Notes: a model not told the origin generated them from the letters alone. A stretch of 64,000 bases of DNA from CAWCKS01 sp963763485 (GCA_963763485.1 CAVXOW010000009.1:124001-188000), one strand, 5' to 3'; positions 21,184-29,974 are shown, counted from the stretch's first letter. Numbers and translations: made by a program.

Positions 21184-21618
21184 CTGGTCACGCCCTCGAT
21201 ACTGACTGTGGAGGAGACGGCGTTTGCAGCAAGCGGCTACGCGGGGCCAGCCTTGCCGCGAACGCGAGAATGCCTCAATTTTCCAATGCAGGGCTGCCGT
21301 CCACCGAGGCGGCTTGGTCCCCTTTTCCGCTGACATCCTATTGGCTTGTCGCGCCGAATGAAACTGTCGCTGTTAACAACATTTTAATCATCGTTAATTC
21401 GCGTAAACCATACCGAATACGCATTCTTGGCGTGTTCAATCGTGGCAATTTCGTGGCGTAAAGGTGACGTCGGGCGGGCTGCGGGCGCGCAAGGCCCTGT
21501 GCAGCAAGGCCCCGTGCAGCAAGGCCCTGTGTAACCGATTCGTTAACCAACCCTGTGCTGCCATGGGCTGGTTCGACCGTTCGAAAACCAGATCAATCAT
21601 CCGAGGATTTTTGCCCCG
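21184..21618. other. Divergent intergenic region with a three-copy 15-bp tandem repeat
   Basis: A 435-base region between divergent genes. It contains an A/T-rich stretch at about 21360-21430 (likely promoters) and three tandem copies of a 15-mer, GCAGCAAGGCCCTGT or a close variant, at 21486-21530. No gene is supported. Confidence 0.5.
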
Positions 21619-21999
21619 GTGCCGCTCAATCCTGCCGTTCACGACTGGATCCCGTGGATGCCTTCGCCGCCACTCGTTCCCGATGAAGGGTTTATCGATA
21701 CCGCTCACCTGACGCGGATGACGCTCGGCGACACCGCCTTGCAGCGCGAGGTGCTGACCCTGTTTGTCCGGCAATCGGCCGACCTTGTTGCGCGAATGTC
21801 GACTTTTCCCGCCGACATGGCCGCGATCGCCCACACGCTGAAAGGTTCGGCGCGGGGCATCGGGGCGTTCTCGGCGGCTGCCTCGGCCGAGCGCCTCGAA
21901 CGATCCACCGATCGACGCGCGGCGAGCGCTGCATTGTCCGAGCTGAAGGACACAATTTCGGGGACCATGCGCGCGATTGACGATCTCCTCAGAGCATGA
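21619..21999 (+). CDS. Hpt (histidine phosphotransfer) domain protein
   Basis: Stand-alone phosphotransfer protein of up to 126 residues. The motif AIAHTLKGSARGIGAFSAA contains the phosphorylatable histidine (about residue 72) in the HxLKGSA context that defines Hpt domains. The rest is predicted helical. The start is uncertain: GTG at 21619, or ATG at 21658 which would remove a proline-rich leader. The stop codon lies inside the first bases of a dispersed palindromic repeat (from 21992), so the extreme C-terminus may have been reshaped by that insertion. No kinase or receiver gene is adjacent, making it an orphan relay component. Confidence 0.8.
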   Translation: MPLNPAVHDWIPWMPSPPLVPDEGFIDTAHLTRMTLGDTALQREVLTLFVRQSADLVARMSTFPADMAAIAHTLKGSARGIGAFSAAASAERLERSTDRRAASAALSELKDTISGTMRAIDDLLRA

Positions 22000-22083
22000 T
22001 CCGAAAAAGCATGCCCTCGACTTGATCGGGGAAGTCCCGGGCTTCCCGGACAAACGTTTTCGTTTGTCCCAAAGATCATGCTC
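21992..22083. repeat. Dispersed GAGCATG...CATGCTC palindromic repeat (expanded copy)
   Basis: Outer arms GAGCATGATC and GATCATGCTC enclose secondary hairpins (CCCGGGCTTCCCGG; ACAAACGTTTTCGTTTGT). It is related to the copies at 7497, 23169, 23374 and 57442. It begins inside the last codons of the Hpt gene. Confidence 0.7.
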
Positions 22084-22204
22084 AAATCGAAAGTCGACCC
22101 TGCGGAAAAACTGAGCAATCAGCGGCATTTTGGCGGGCTGCGGCGCTAGCGCGGGCCGTTTGGACCGGTTATAGACGGCCCCATTCCCTCCAGCGCAGAA
22201 CATC

Positions 22205-22525
22205 ATGACCAAGATTAACTTCAAAGACCACACCGGTGCGGTCCGCACCGTGGATGCGGAGAACGGCTCCACGGTGATGGAGAACGCGATCCGCAACGCG
22301 ATCCCGGGCATCCTCGCCGAATGCGGCGGCGCCTGCGCCTGTGCGACCTGCCACGTCTATGTCGACGAAGCCTGGGCCGGGAAGACCGGTTCGCCGTCGC
22401 CGATGGAAGAGGACATGCTGGATTTCGCCTTCGACGTCCGCCCGACGTCGCGGCTGTCGTGCCAGATCAAGGTGTCCGATGAACTCGACGGGCTCGTGGT
22501 GACGGTGCCCGAGCGGCAGGCGTAA
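22205..22525 (+). CDS. 2Fe-2S ferredoxin (adrenodoxin type)
   Basis: 106-residue electron-transfer protein. The cluster ligands are in ECGGACACATCHVYV (C-x5-C-x2-C) and LSCQIKV. The loop ends MEEDMLDFAFDVRPTSRLSC, a hallmark of vertebrate-type/adrenodoxin ferredoxins used by bacterial P450 and Rieske systems or Fe-S assembly. It is undamaged. A ferredoxin-NADP reductase gene lies about 950 bases downstream on the same strand and could be its electron donor, though the thioesterase gene between them is on the other strand. Confidence 0.92.
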   Translation: MTKINFKDHTGAVRTVDAENGSTVMENAIRNAIPGILAECGGACACATCHVYVDEAWAGKTGSPSPMEEDMLDFAFDVRPTSRLSCQIKVSDELDGLVVTVPERQA

Positions 22526-22569
22526 GCTGAGCCTGTCGTTTCGCTCGTGCCCGTCACGGCCGGCTTTCT

Positions 22570-22670
22570 GTCATCGCCTGCGAAAGCGGGCGATCCAGTA
22601 ACCCGCAGCGCTTGTGAGAGACAACCAGCGTCGGTGGTTACTGGATGCCCCGCTCAAGGCGGGGCATGAC
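22570..22670. repeat. Paired-palindrome REP-like element
   Basis: Same plan as 4948-5052: GTCATCGCC palindrome, CCAGTA/TTACTGG flanks, and a GCCCCGC...GCGGGGC palindrome ending ATGAC. Confidence 0.65.
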
Positions 22671-22690
22671 GAGCGGAGAGCGCGGCGCGC

Positions 22691-23152
22691 TCACGCTCCC
22701 GCCACCGTCCACTTCGCAAAATTCTTCCGCACCGCGTCGGGAATCGGCACCGGCTTTCGCGTCGTCCAGTCGATCAGCACGTTGATCGCGCGCGCGGTGG
22801 CGACGCATTGCCCTTCGAAGAAGATCGCCTGCTTGAAGGTCGCCGAGGTGCGGCCGAGTTCGGCAAGCCCGATCCCGGTCTCGACGTTGCCCGGCCATTG
22901 CATCTCGCCGAGATAATCGATTGCGATGTGCGCCAGCGTCCAGATGAAACCATCAGGCATCAGGCCGCGCTCGGGCGGGCGGAACAGCGTGACGCGGCCG
23001 GATTCGAAGAAGGTCGAGAACACCGCGTTGTTGACGTGCGAATTGCCGTCGAGGTCGCCGTAGCGGATGATGTCCTTGGTGCGGTGAGGAAAATCTTCCA
23101 GCTTCGGCAGCTTTCGCGCCGTCGATCGTTTTTCGGCAGTGCTTGTCGCCAT
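22691..23152 (-). CDS. Acyl-CoA thioesterase family protein (hotdog fold)
   Basis: 153 residues. The hotdog-fold signature RYGDLDGNSHVNNAVFSTFFE carries the D-x-D/N-x-x-x-H-V-N-N pattern of 4-hydroxybenzoyl-CoA thioesterase-like proteins, and TSATFKQAIFFEGQCVATA is the second strand pair. Two ATGs stand in tandem (23155 and 23152). The second is favoured because AGGAG lies at better spacing. The frame is open far upstream but covers repeats there. It probably hydrolyses short or medium acyl-CoA esters. Confidence 0.85.
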   Translation of the reverse strand: MATSTAEKRSTARKLPKLEDFPHRTKDIIRYGDLDGNSHVNNAVFSTFFESGRVTLFRPPERGLMPDGFIWTLAHIAIDYLGEMQWPGNVETGIGLAELGRTSATFKQAIFFEGQCVATARAINVLIDWTTRKPVPIPDAVRKNFAKWTVAGA

Positions 23153-23168
23153 CATTTTCTCCTGCGGC

Positions 23169-23214
23169 GCATGTCCCGGAAAAGTGGATACCGGTTTTCC
23201 GAAAAGGGACATGC
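23169..23214. repeat. Dispersed GCATG...CATGC palindromic repeat
   Basis: Carries the same 20-base core as the copy at 7497-7544 (TCCCGGAAAAGTGGATACCG). A second copy follows 160 bases later. Confidence 0.7.
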
Positions 23215-23373
23215 GCCCGCCCCAAAGTTGCTTTGGCGCAAAATGAGCGGTCTGAAAAGCGGGCAAAATCAGCGCCCGGCGGGTAGCCAATCCGCGAAAA
23301 TGGCTCTTTCCCGAAGGCGGGCGTTGGCTAGACAACGCCGGCAAATTTGTAGTCAGCCCTATGTTTTCCGGCG

Positions 23374-23417
23374 GAGCATGATCCGGAAAAGTGGGTACCA
23401 GTTTTCCCGGATCATGT
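23374..23417. repeat. Dispersed GAGCATGATCC...GGATCATG palindromic repeat
   Basis: Core GGAAAAGTGGGTACCAGTTTT between GAGCATGATCC and GGATCATG arms. It lies just before the ferredoxin-NADP reductase gene. Confidence 0.65.
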
Positions 23418-23470
23418 TTGTCCGGATCGCATGGCCGACCATCGCGTTTCGGCGAGCGAGGCCTTAAACG

Positions 23471-24499
23471 ATGTCCGAAGTGATCAAAACCGACGCGCTG
23501 ATTATCGGCGCGGGTCCGTGTGGTCTGTTCGCGGTGTTCGAACTCGGGCTGCTCGACATCAAGGCGCATCTGATCGACATCCTCGACAAGGTCGGCGGCC
23601 AGTGCGCCGAGCTCTATCCGGAGAAGCCGATCTACGACATTCCCGGCATCCCGTACGTCACCGGCCACGGCCTGACCGAAGCCCTGATGGAGCAGATCAA
23701 GCCGTTCAACCCGACCTTCCACCTCAACGAGATGGTCGACAAGGTCGAGAAGATCGGCGATCCGCTGTTTCGCATCACGACCGATGCCGGCCAGGTGTTC
23801 GAGGCCAAGGTCGTCGTGATCTCGGCAGGCGGCGGTTCGTTCCAGCCGAAGCGTCCGCCGGTGCCGGGCATCGAAGCCTATGAAGGCACCTCGGTGTTCT
23901 ACTCCGTGCGCAAGATGGAGACGTTTCGCGGCAAGAACCTGTTGATCGTCGGCGGCGGCGATAGCGCGCTCGACTGGACGCTCAACCTGCACCCGATTGC
24001 CGAGCGCATTACGCTGGTGCACCGGCGCGACGATTTTCGCGCAGCTCCTCACAGCGTCGAGCAGATGCGCCAGCTCGTTGCGTCAGGCAAGATGGACCTC
24101 AAGATCGGCCAGGTCACTGCGCTCGAAGGTGACGGCGGCAAGCTTGCGGCTGCGACGATCAAGGGCAACGACAATGCGACGACGAAGGTCGACTGCAACA
24201 GCATGCTGCCGTTCTTCGGGCTGACCATGAAGCTCGGCCCGGTCGCGAACTGGGGCATCAAACTCGAAGACAATCTCATTCCGGTCGATACCGCCGCGTT
24301 CGAGACCAATATCCCCGGCATCTTCGCGATCGGCGATATCAACCACTATCCGGGCAAGCTGAAGCTCATTCTGTCCGGCTTCCACGAGGGCGCGCTGATG
24401 GCGCAGAAGGCGCACCGCTACGTCTATCCGGACAAGCGCCTGGTGTTCCAGTACACCACCTCGTCATCGAGCCTGCAGAAGAAGCTCGGCGTGGGGTGA
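23471..24499 (+). CDS. Ferredoxin/flavodoxin-NADP+ reductase, thioredoxin-reductase-like type
   Basis: 342 residues, NAD(P)H-dependent flavoprotein. The FAD-binding motif GAGPCGLFAVFELG is at the N-terminus and the second Rossmann motif GGGDSALDW is near residue 160. The FAD-site motif FAIGDINHYPGKLKLILSG is near the C-terminus. The C-x-x-C redox pair of true thioredoxin reductases is absent, which points to the TrxR-like FNR family (YumC type). It transfers electrons between NADPH and ferredoxin; the nearby 2Fe-2S ferredoxin is a plausible partner. The start ATG 23471 fits the family N-terminus. Confidence 0.9.
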   Translation: MSEVIKTDALIIGAGPCGLFAVFELGLLDIKAHLIDILDKVGGQCAELYPEKPIYDIPGIPYVTGHGLTEALMEQIKPFNPTFHLNEMVDKVEKIGDPLFRITTDAGQVFEAKVVVISAGGGSFQPKRPPVPGIEAYEGTSVFYSVRKMETFRGKNLLIVGGGDSALDWTLNLHPIAERITLVHRRDDFRAAPHSVEQMRQLVASGKMDLKIGQVTALEGDGGKLAAATIKGNDNATTKVDCNSMLPFFGLTMKLGPVANWGIKLEDNLIPVDTAAFETNIPGIFAIGDINHYPGKLKLILSGFHEGALMAQKAHRYVYPDKRLVFQYTTSSSSLQKKLGVG

Positions 24500-24548
24500 G
24501 GTTTGCGTCGCGGCGAAAGCCTTGGCAGGGGCCGCGCGTTTCGGAGAC

Positions 24549-24635
24549 GTCATGGCCGGGCTTGTCCCGGCCATCCACGTCTTGCTTGCCCAACACTGGT
24601 AACACGTGGATGCCCGGCACAAGGCCGGGCATGAC
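24549..24635. repeat. Paired-palindrome REP-like element
   Basis: GTCATGGCCGGG...CCCGGCCAT palindrome, CCACGT/ACGTGG flanks, and GCCCGGCACAAGGCCGGGC ending ATGAC. Similar to 2469-2551. Confidence 0.65.
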
Positions 24636-24692
24636 CAGATCTCCTTGCCTGCATTTCGAGGCGGACTTCGAGATCCGGCAAATCCGCCGCGC

Positions 24693-25435
24693 TTATTTCC
24701 GGCGAAAATATCGGTCGCGTCCGAACGTTTGCGCCGGCGCGTAGCCGACGCTGTCGAGAAACCGGATCACGTCGTCTTGCTCTGACGGCAGCAGCTCGAT
24801 CTGCAGAACGACGTCGTTGCTTGCGAGGAATTTGCGCATGCCGCGCAGCACCGCGCCGGCGTGGCCTTCAACGTCGATCTTGGCAAACGCACGACAGCCC
24901 TCAGAAAGGCGACCTCGTCGAACGGCCTGACCGACACGACCTCCTCGTGTGAAAACTCATAGTGATGGTCGCCTTCCGCCGCCGACAGGCCGAAACGCGA
25001 AATTCCGGTGTGATTGGGATCGACGTGGATGATCTTCTCTTCGCTGGCATCGCCGAGCGCGATGCGGTGGGCGTCCACCTTGCCGTCGAGTTGGTTGGCA
25101 AAGACATTCGCCAGCAGCTGATTGAAATTTCTCCGCACCGGCTCAAACGCCAGAACTTTTTCGACGCCCGGCAAGGCTCCGAGCAGCACCGTATAGACGC
25201 CGATATTGGCGCCGATGTCGACGACCAGGGTCCGCTGTTCGCGCGCGACGAGCGTTCTGGCGAATTCAATCTGCGCATCTTCGTAGGGGAAGCCGGCCGC
25301 GAGCTGGGCATCGATCCAGTTGCGCGGATTGAGCAGGAATTTGGCGCCCCTTCGCTGCACGAGCAGCGGGAAGGGTCGCCGGCGCGTCAGCCGTCGTATG
25401 ATGCTGTCCCTGTGATATCTGATTGATCTCAACAT
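24693..25435 (-). CDS. FkbM family methyltransferase (frameshifted near 24895)
   Basis: SAM-dependent methyltransferase, about 247 residues when joined. The SAM site VVDIGANIGVYTVLLGA, the acidic strand-2 end FEPVRRN and the family motif FAKIDVEGHAGAVLRGM are visible, the last in a different frame. Adding one G near 24895 (GAGGGCTG to GAGGGGCTG) joins FDEVAFLRG to CRAFAKIDVEG and lets the gene run to TAA at 24693. FkbM proteins often methylate sugars of surface polysaccharides or lipids. It lies next to an acyltransferase pair on the same strand, which suggests a cell-envelope decoration locus. Confidence 0.82.
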
Positions 25436-25522
25436 TGCTGGTGGTTCAGGTATTCGATCCAGATTCGCCCGGCGAACTGTATTCTAGCGCCGGCGCGGAA
25501 GATGACCACGGCGCGATCGCAT

Positions 25523-26549
25523 TCACTCCGGCCTGAGCCCGTTCTCTGCGATCAGTTGCGCAATGTCAGCCCCGAACGTTGAGACGCCCGGCGTCGCCAG
25601 GTGAATGGCATCAAAATAGTTCGCGGCGGCCTGCGTCAGCGAATTCTCTTTCATCAGGTCGAGATAGGCGGCGCCGGGCCGTCTGGCTGCGACGTCGCGC
25701 AGCCGCTGCTTGCAGGCGTCGAGGCGACTGCCGCGGTGCTTGCTGCGACCGGCAGGATACCGGCATAGAGCGGCGCAAACACGATCGCGATCGCGCGATT
25801 GTCGGGAAGTGCGGCAATGTGCGCGGCCAGCGTGTCGATTACCGGAAACGGCGCAGCGGGCGAAGCGCCCCGAGCTGGCCGCTGGTTTGGCAACGCGCCC
25901 GATGCCGGTTCGAAGATCCGCTCGAGGTAGCCGTCCTCGCGCAGCTCGGGCCGCGCCTTGCCGAGCCAAATCTTGAGCCGCATCACGGCGAGCGACACCG
26001 CCTGCGGCGACAGCAGGCGCGACAGGTAGGTCGCGTCGCCGCTGCCGTACAGCCACTGCGGAAACGGCACCGGCCCCCTGAGCGCGGCCGGATCGGTGTC
26101 GCACCAGCGGTTGCTCAGGACAAAGATCTCGAGCGTGCGCCCTCGCGGTGATGGCGTTCGAACTCGCTTGCGACCGCGACAACCTCGGCGGCGCCTGCCG
26201 CGTAGAGTCCAAGCTGCGCCAGTCGCCAGTTCGAGCCGCGCGTCACCACCCTGGGGTCGAGCGTGATGGCGACGGAGTCGCCCAGGATCGCGCCATTGAA
26301 ACGCTGGTCGCGCGCAAGTGCGGCGTCGGCCAGCCGGGAATTGGTGGTCGTGATGTCGATGCGCTGCGTCAGCGCGAAGCGGCCGGTCGAGAACGGATCG
26401 ATCAGCACGACCGCGAGCCAGAGCGCAACGCTCGCCGCAACACCGAGCGACAGCACCAGCCACAGCCAGTTGCGCCAGGCGCGCGCGGCGGCTGTGGTTG
26501 AGTCATCCGGCGCGGCGGCGTTGTCGTCGGAGGTCTCGGTCATCGCCAC
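25523..26549 (-). CDS. SGNH/AlgX-DltD-like protein partner of MBOAT (two frameshifts)
   Basis: About 341 residues when three frames are joined. Residues about 24-52 form one membrane helix (NWLWLVLSLGVAASVALWLA). The catalytic-like GDS appears in GAILGDSVAITLD at about residue 88 and the closing D-x-x-H in YFDAIHLATPGV near the C-terminus. Frame changes lie near 26150 (after EFERHHREG) and near 25735 (after VAAST). The gene begins 9 bases after the MBOAT gene on the same strand. MBOAT-plus-SGNH pairs O-acylate extracellular polymers (alginate AlgI/AlgJ/AlgX, peptidoglycan PatA/PatB). The target here is unknown. Confidence 0.72.
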
Positions 26550-26558
26550 AGCGTGCGC

Positions 26559-27923
26559 CTAGAATTGAAAATAAATGAAGTTGTAGTTCTCGCGATCGCC
26601 CAGCGCGATGAACACGACGCACAACGCGACCGCCAGTCCGATCGCGACCGACGTCCGCGGCGTTTCGGTCAGCCGGCGCGCGATCACGTGCGTCGGCGGC
26701 AGCACCAGCGCGCAGGCAAGCGCCGCGATGACGAGATTACGCCCCAGCGGGTGTCCGTCGAGCGGCGCGTTCACGAGCCCGGCCAGGATATGCCATGTCG
26801 CCTCGAGCGAACCGGCGCGAAACAGCACGAACGTCAGCACCACGAAGGCGAATGTCAAAAGCCAGCTCACCGGCGCCGGCGGGGCGGGCAGGTGCTTTCG
26901 CCACAACATTGCGATGCCGAGCGCCGTGCCGTGCAGCATGCCCCACAGCACAAACGTCCAGCCGGCGCCGTGCCACAGACCGCCCAGCGTCATGGTGACG
27001 AACATCGCGGCAAGCTGCCGGGTGAGCCCATGGCGGTTGCCGCCGAGCGGGATGTAGAGATAGTCGCGCAGGAAGCGCGACAGCGTCATGTGCCAACGCC
27101 GCCAGAAGGTTTGAATGCTTACAGCGCGCAGCGGCGCTTCAAAATTGCGCGGCAGCTCGATGCCGAACACCAGCGCAAGACCGATTGCGATGTCGGAATA
27201 GCCGGAGAAATCGAAGAAGATTTGCAGGGCGAACGCCAGCGCCAGCCAGCAGTTGCCGCGGACCGGACCGGCCGCGGCCTCGGCAAAGATCGGATCGAGA
27301 ATCTGGCTCAAGGGATCGGCGAGCACCGTCTTCTGCAACAGGCCGATGATGATGAAGGTCAGTCCGACCGCGCAGCGTTGCTGCCAGCCGGGTGCGAACG
27401 CGCGGCGGCCGAATTGGTGCATCACCTCGCTCCAGCGCGCGATCGGCCCCGAGATCGCCTGCGGGAAGAAGCAGATGTAGAGCGCATAGCGGTCGAGCGG
27501 GAAGATCGGCGCCAAGCCGCGCCTGAGGTCAACGAGATACATGATGTGGTGGAAGGTGAAGAAGCTGATGCCGAGCGGCAGCACCAGCGACAGGTGCGGC
27601 AGCGGCTTGCCGATCAGCCAGGCAACGGTGCCGGCGAAGAAGTCGGTGTACTTGAACACGCCGAGCGCGGCGAGATCGAGCACGATCGCTGATGTCAGGA
27701 TGCCGGGTCTCTTCGTGGCAACGAACGCGCGGATCAACAGCCAGTTGCCGAGGATCGAGCCGACCATGATCGGCAGAAAGCGGATGTCCCAATAGCTGTA
27801 GAACGCGAGCGAGAGCGCGATCAGCACCGGCATCCGCGCCTTCGGATGCGGATCGGCGACCGCGTACGCTGCGATAGCAACGGGGAGGAAGACGAACAGG
27901 AAGGCGTAACTGTTGAACAGCAT
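26559..27923 (-). CDS. MBOAT family membrane O-acyltransferase (AlgI/PatA-like)
   Basis: 454 residues, about 10-12 membrane helices. The N-terminus MLFNSYAFLFVFLP is the standard start of the family and fixes ATG 27923, even though no good ribosome site is seen. The conserved segment FWRRWHMTLSRFLRDYLYIP and the catalytic histidine in LWHGAGWTFVLWG (about residue 315) are intact. It moves acyl groups, typically acetyl, across the inner membrane for transfer to an envelope polymer by an SGNH partner, which is encoded immediately downstream. Confidence 0.92.
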   Translation of the reverse strand: MLFNSYAFLFVFLPVAIAAYAVADPHPKARMPVLIALSLAFYSYWDIRFLPIMVGSILGNWLLIRAFVATKRPGILTSAIVLDLAALGVFKYTDFFAGTVAWLIGKPLPHLSLVLPLGISFFTFHHIMYLVDLRRGLAPIFPLDRYALYICFFPQAISGPIARWSEVMHQFGRRAFAPGWQQRCAVGLTFIIIGLLQKTVLADPLSQILDPIFAEAAAGPVRGNCWLALAFALQIFFDFSGYSDIAIGLALVFGIELPRNFEAPLRAVSIQTFWRRWHMTLSRFLRDYLYIPLGGNRHGLTRQLAAMFVTMTLGGLWHGAGWTFVLWGMLHGTALGIAMLWRKHLPAPPAPVSWLLTFAFVVLTFVLFRAGSLEATWHILAGLVNAPLDGHPLGRNLVIAALACALVLPPTHVIARRLTETPRTSVAIGLAVALCVVFIALGDRENYNFIYFQF

Positions 27924-28059
27924 GAGAGCGGGTGGAGGATCTTGAGGCGCTCCCGTGGTCGTAAACGAAATCGGGGATGCTGCAAGGGAGGAGTGCTGTT
28001 TCGTCGGGTGGGCAAAGGCGCGCAGCGTCGTGCCCACGCGCGCCCATCACTCACTATGA

Positions 28060-28329
28060 TTATGATTGCTGTGGTTGTGAAGATCGCTGCCAGATCAACC
28101 ACGCCGCGCCGAATACGAGTGCGCTGGCGAGGATCGTAAGCATTTGTTCCGTTTCACCGCTGAACATTGTCTGAGGTGGACAGATTGGACAGCCATCTGC
28201 GGCGGGAGATGCCTGAACAAAGTTATTGTAGTTTTGCAGCACCCACAAAACGGCCGCTGCGCGCGCGCAGAACAGCAGCGCAATGAGAGCGAGCACGGCG
28301 GCGACAAGGCGGCTCACTATTCGGTCCAT
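28060..28329 (-). CDS. Small membrane protein with CPIC motif, function unknown
   Basis: 89 residues with two predicted membrane helices (about 8-30 and 65-82). Between them is a short periplasmic or cytoplasmic loop containing DGCPICPPQ, a C-x-x-C pair. I do not recognise the family. The case for a real gene is its position: its ATG follows directly on the TAG stop of the VOC gene (TAG-ATG, no gap), a classic coupled arrangement. The C-x-x-C could bind metal or be redox-active. This is inference. Confidence 0.5.
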   Translation of the reverse strand: MDRIVSRLVAAVLALIALLFCARAAAVLWVLQNYNNFVQASPAADGCPICPPQTMFSGETEQMLTILASALVFGAAWLIWQRSSQPQQS

Positions 28330-28767
28330 CTATGACGATCTTGAGTTCTGGCGAGTTCGACCCGACGTTGCAGCTCTTTCAGAGCGCTGAATCAAGTCCC
28401 AGCGATTGGCATAAAGGTCCTCGAACACTGCAACCGTTCCGTACGGTTCGTGTCTCGGCGCTTCGATGAACTTCACCCCCTGTTGCAGGAACCGTTTGTG
28501 GTCGCGATCAAAGTCGTCGGTGACCAGGAACAGGAACACGCGGCCGCCGCTCTGATTGCCGATCGCTTCGGCCTGGCGCGCGTTCGCGGCTTTCGCCAGC
28601 AGGATGCCGCTCTCGACACTGTCGGGCGGAGCCACGACGACCCATCGTTTCTCGCTGCTCAGCGGCGTGTCTTCGCGGAGTTCGAAGCCGAGCTTGCCGA
28701 CATAAAACGCTAGCGCCTCGTCGTAATCGCGAACAATTAGCGCCGTTAGGCCGAGATGCTGTCGCAT
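28330..28767 (-). CDS. VOC (glyoxalase/bleomycin-resistance) family protein
   Basis: 145 residues with the beta-alpha-beta-beta-beta repeat of the VOC fold: LTALIVRDYDEALAFYVGKLGFEL in the first half and FLVTDDFDRDHKRFLQQGVKF / TVAVFEDLYANRWDLIQR in the second. The start MRQHLGLTALIV at 28767 is the usual one; a longer frame lacks a ribosome site and family match. The Glu of FEDLYANRWDL is a typical metal ligand. It is followed without gap by the small membrane protein. Function within the family (lyase, dioxygenase or binding protein) cannot be set. Confidence 0.85.
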   Translation of the reverse strand: MRQHLGLTALIVRDYDEALAFYVGKLGFELREDTPLSSEKRWVVVAPPDSVESGILLAKAANARQAEAIGNQSGGRVFLFLVTDDFDRDHKRFLQQGVKFIEAPRHEPYGTVAVFEDLYANRWDLIQRSERAATSGRTRQNSRSS

Positions 28768-28816
28768 GCAAAACTTCAACCACATTCTTGATCTGGCGTG
28801 AACAACAGCCCAGCGC

Positions 28817-29266
28817 CTATCTTGTTGGGCGCGTTGCGGCATAGGCCGTCCGAAGCCCGGGAACGAAGCCACACGCTTCATAGAAACGATGCGTTCGCGG
28901 ATTGGCTCTGCCACTTTGAAGCAGGACGTGATGGCAATCCTGCCTCCACGCTTCGGCCAGCGCCGCCGCTATGACGGCGCGTCCGTGTCCGCGCCCCTGA
29001 AAGTCGCGATGGGTTACAACATTCTCGAGGATCCCATGCTGACGGCCACCTCGGAGCAGGTTGGGGATCGTAATGAGCATGCAGGTCGCGACGACACGAG
29101 AATCCGCTTCGGACACGAAGACGAACAAGCCATCGCGTGCGAGAGTCCTTGCCCAGATTTCCTCGACCCTTTCGCGGGGCTCGGCGTGGCGACTGACCTC
29201 CGACACCGAAAATAGGGCCAGCAACGAGGCAAGGTCGGCATGGGTTGCGATTCTCGCAATTGGCAT
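28817..29266 (-). CDS. GNAT family N-acetyltransferase
   Basis: 149 residues. The acetyl-CoA binding motif A appears as VVTHRDFQGRGHGRAVIAAA (R-x-x-G-x-G), and motif B as NPRTHRFYEACGFVPG near the C-terminus, followed by the short terminal strand. The substrate is unknown; members acetylate amino groups of small molecules, peptides or antibiotics. It is divergent from the hypothetical gene at 29388, with about 120 bases between them. Confidence 0.87.
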   Translation of the reverse strand: MPIARIATHADLASLLALFSVSEVSRHAEPRERVEEIWARTLARDGLFVFVSEADSRVVATCMLITIPNLLRGGRQHGILENVVTHRDFQGRGHGRAVIAAALAEAWRQDCHHVLLQSGRANPRTHRFYEACGFVPGLRTAYAATRPTR

Positions 29267-29387
29267 CGCTGATTTCCGCCTCCCTGGCGGTCCCTTATCG
29301 CCTGCTGACAGGAATCGGAACGAACCTAGAACAATCTTCAGAAGTTGGTACGATCGTCTCCCCCTGATTCCGAGCAGAGTCGCGCAA

Positions 29388-29804
29388 ATGTCCCGTCACC
29401 TACAAGATAAGGTATCTCCGATCCGCGTGAGCACCTATTGCGCGCAGCTCGAGCGGTTGCATCTGTGGGGTACCGACGAGGACATCGACGCCGAATTCCA
29501 CGCCGTATGCCGGCAGATCTGGGGCTACACGGTCGAGGATTTCGACGAGGACCAGCTGGCGCGGGAAGATCACGACTTCCTCGACGAGCTGACGCGGCGC
29601 CGCGCCTACACCTTTGCGCTGGAGCACGGCTACGACCTCGGCGACTACGCCAACGGCGAGATGGTGTCGGACTGGTGGGGCTTTGTCTGGATGGTTTTGG
29701 CCGAGAAGCGCGGCATGCTGTCGCCCGAGCAGCGCGCCGCGGCCTGGAAGAAGCACGACGAGCGTCTGCTTGCGAACGACAAGGTCGTCGCGGTGATCCG
29801 GTGA
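29388..29804 (+). CDS. Conserved-looking hypothetical protein
   Basis: 138 residues, acidic, predicted mostly helical, no signal peptide or membrane segment. I do not recognise the family. ATG 29388 is chosen because the sequence from MSRHLQDKVSPIRVSTYCAQ on has a protein-like composition, whereas the upstream open part is antisense to the GNAT gene. It contains aromatic-rich patches (CRQIWGYTVEDFDEDQLA; SDWWGFVWMVLAEKRGML). Its neighbours give no clue to its function. Confidence 0.6.
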   Translation: MSRHLQDKVSPIRVSTYCAQLERLHLWGTDEDIDAEFHAVCRQIWGYTVEDFDEDQLAREDHDFLDELTRRRAYTFALEHGYDLGDYANGEMVSDWWGFVWMVLAEKRGMLSPEQRAAAWKKHDERLLANDKVVAVIR

Positions 29805-29974
29805 GGCTCTTGGCGGGCGTGGCTACCAATCACATTCGGACTTTTGGTCTATTACACTTGTTGACATGTCATTCCCTCTAGCGTAGTAGAAGTTATCCCG
29901 GCCACAGAGGGGTGTATGGCCATTGTCGCTCGCGCGGTCCGGGACACGATGGACGCTTGAGTTGAGCCCGTCGT

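Noticed and set aside
21338..21550. A small minus-strand frame encoding a QGLAA/RGLAA repeat peptide
   Set aside because: The peptide repeat merely reflects the 15-bp DNA repeat; no start signal or conservation evidence.
26553..27692. A 379-codon plus-strand frame opposite the MBOAT gene
   Set aside because: The MBOAT gene on the minus strand is intact; the antisense product is a charged low-complexity chain.
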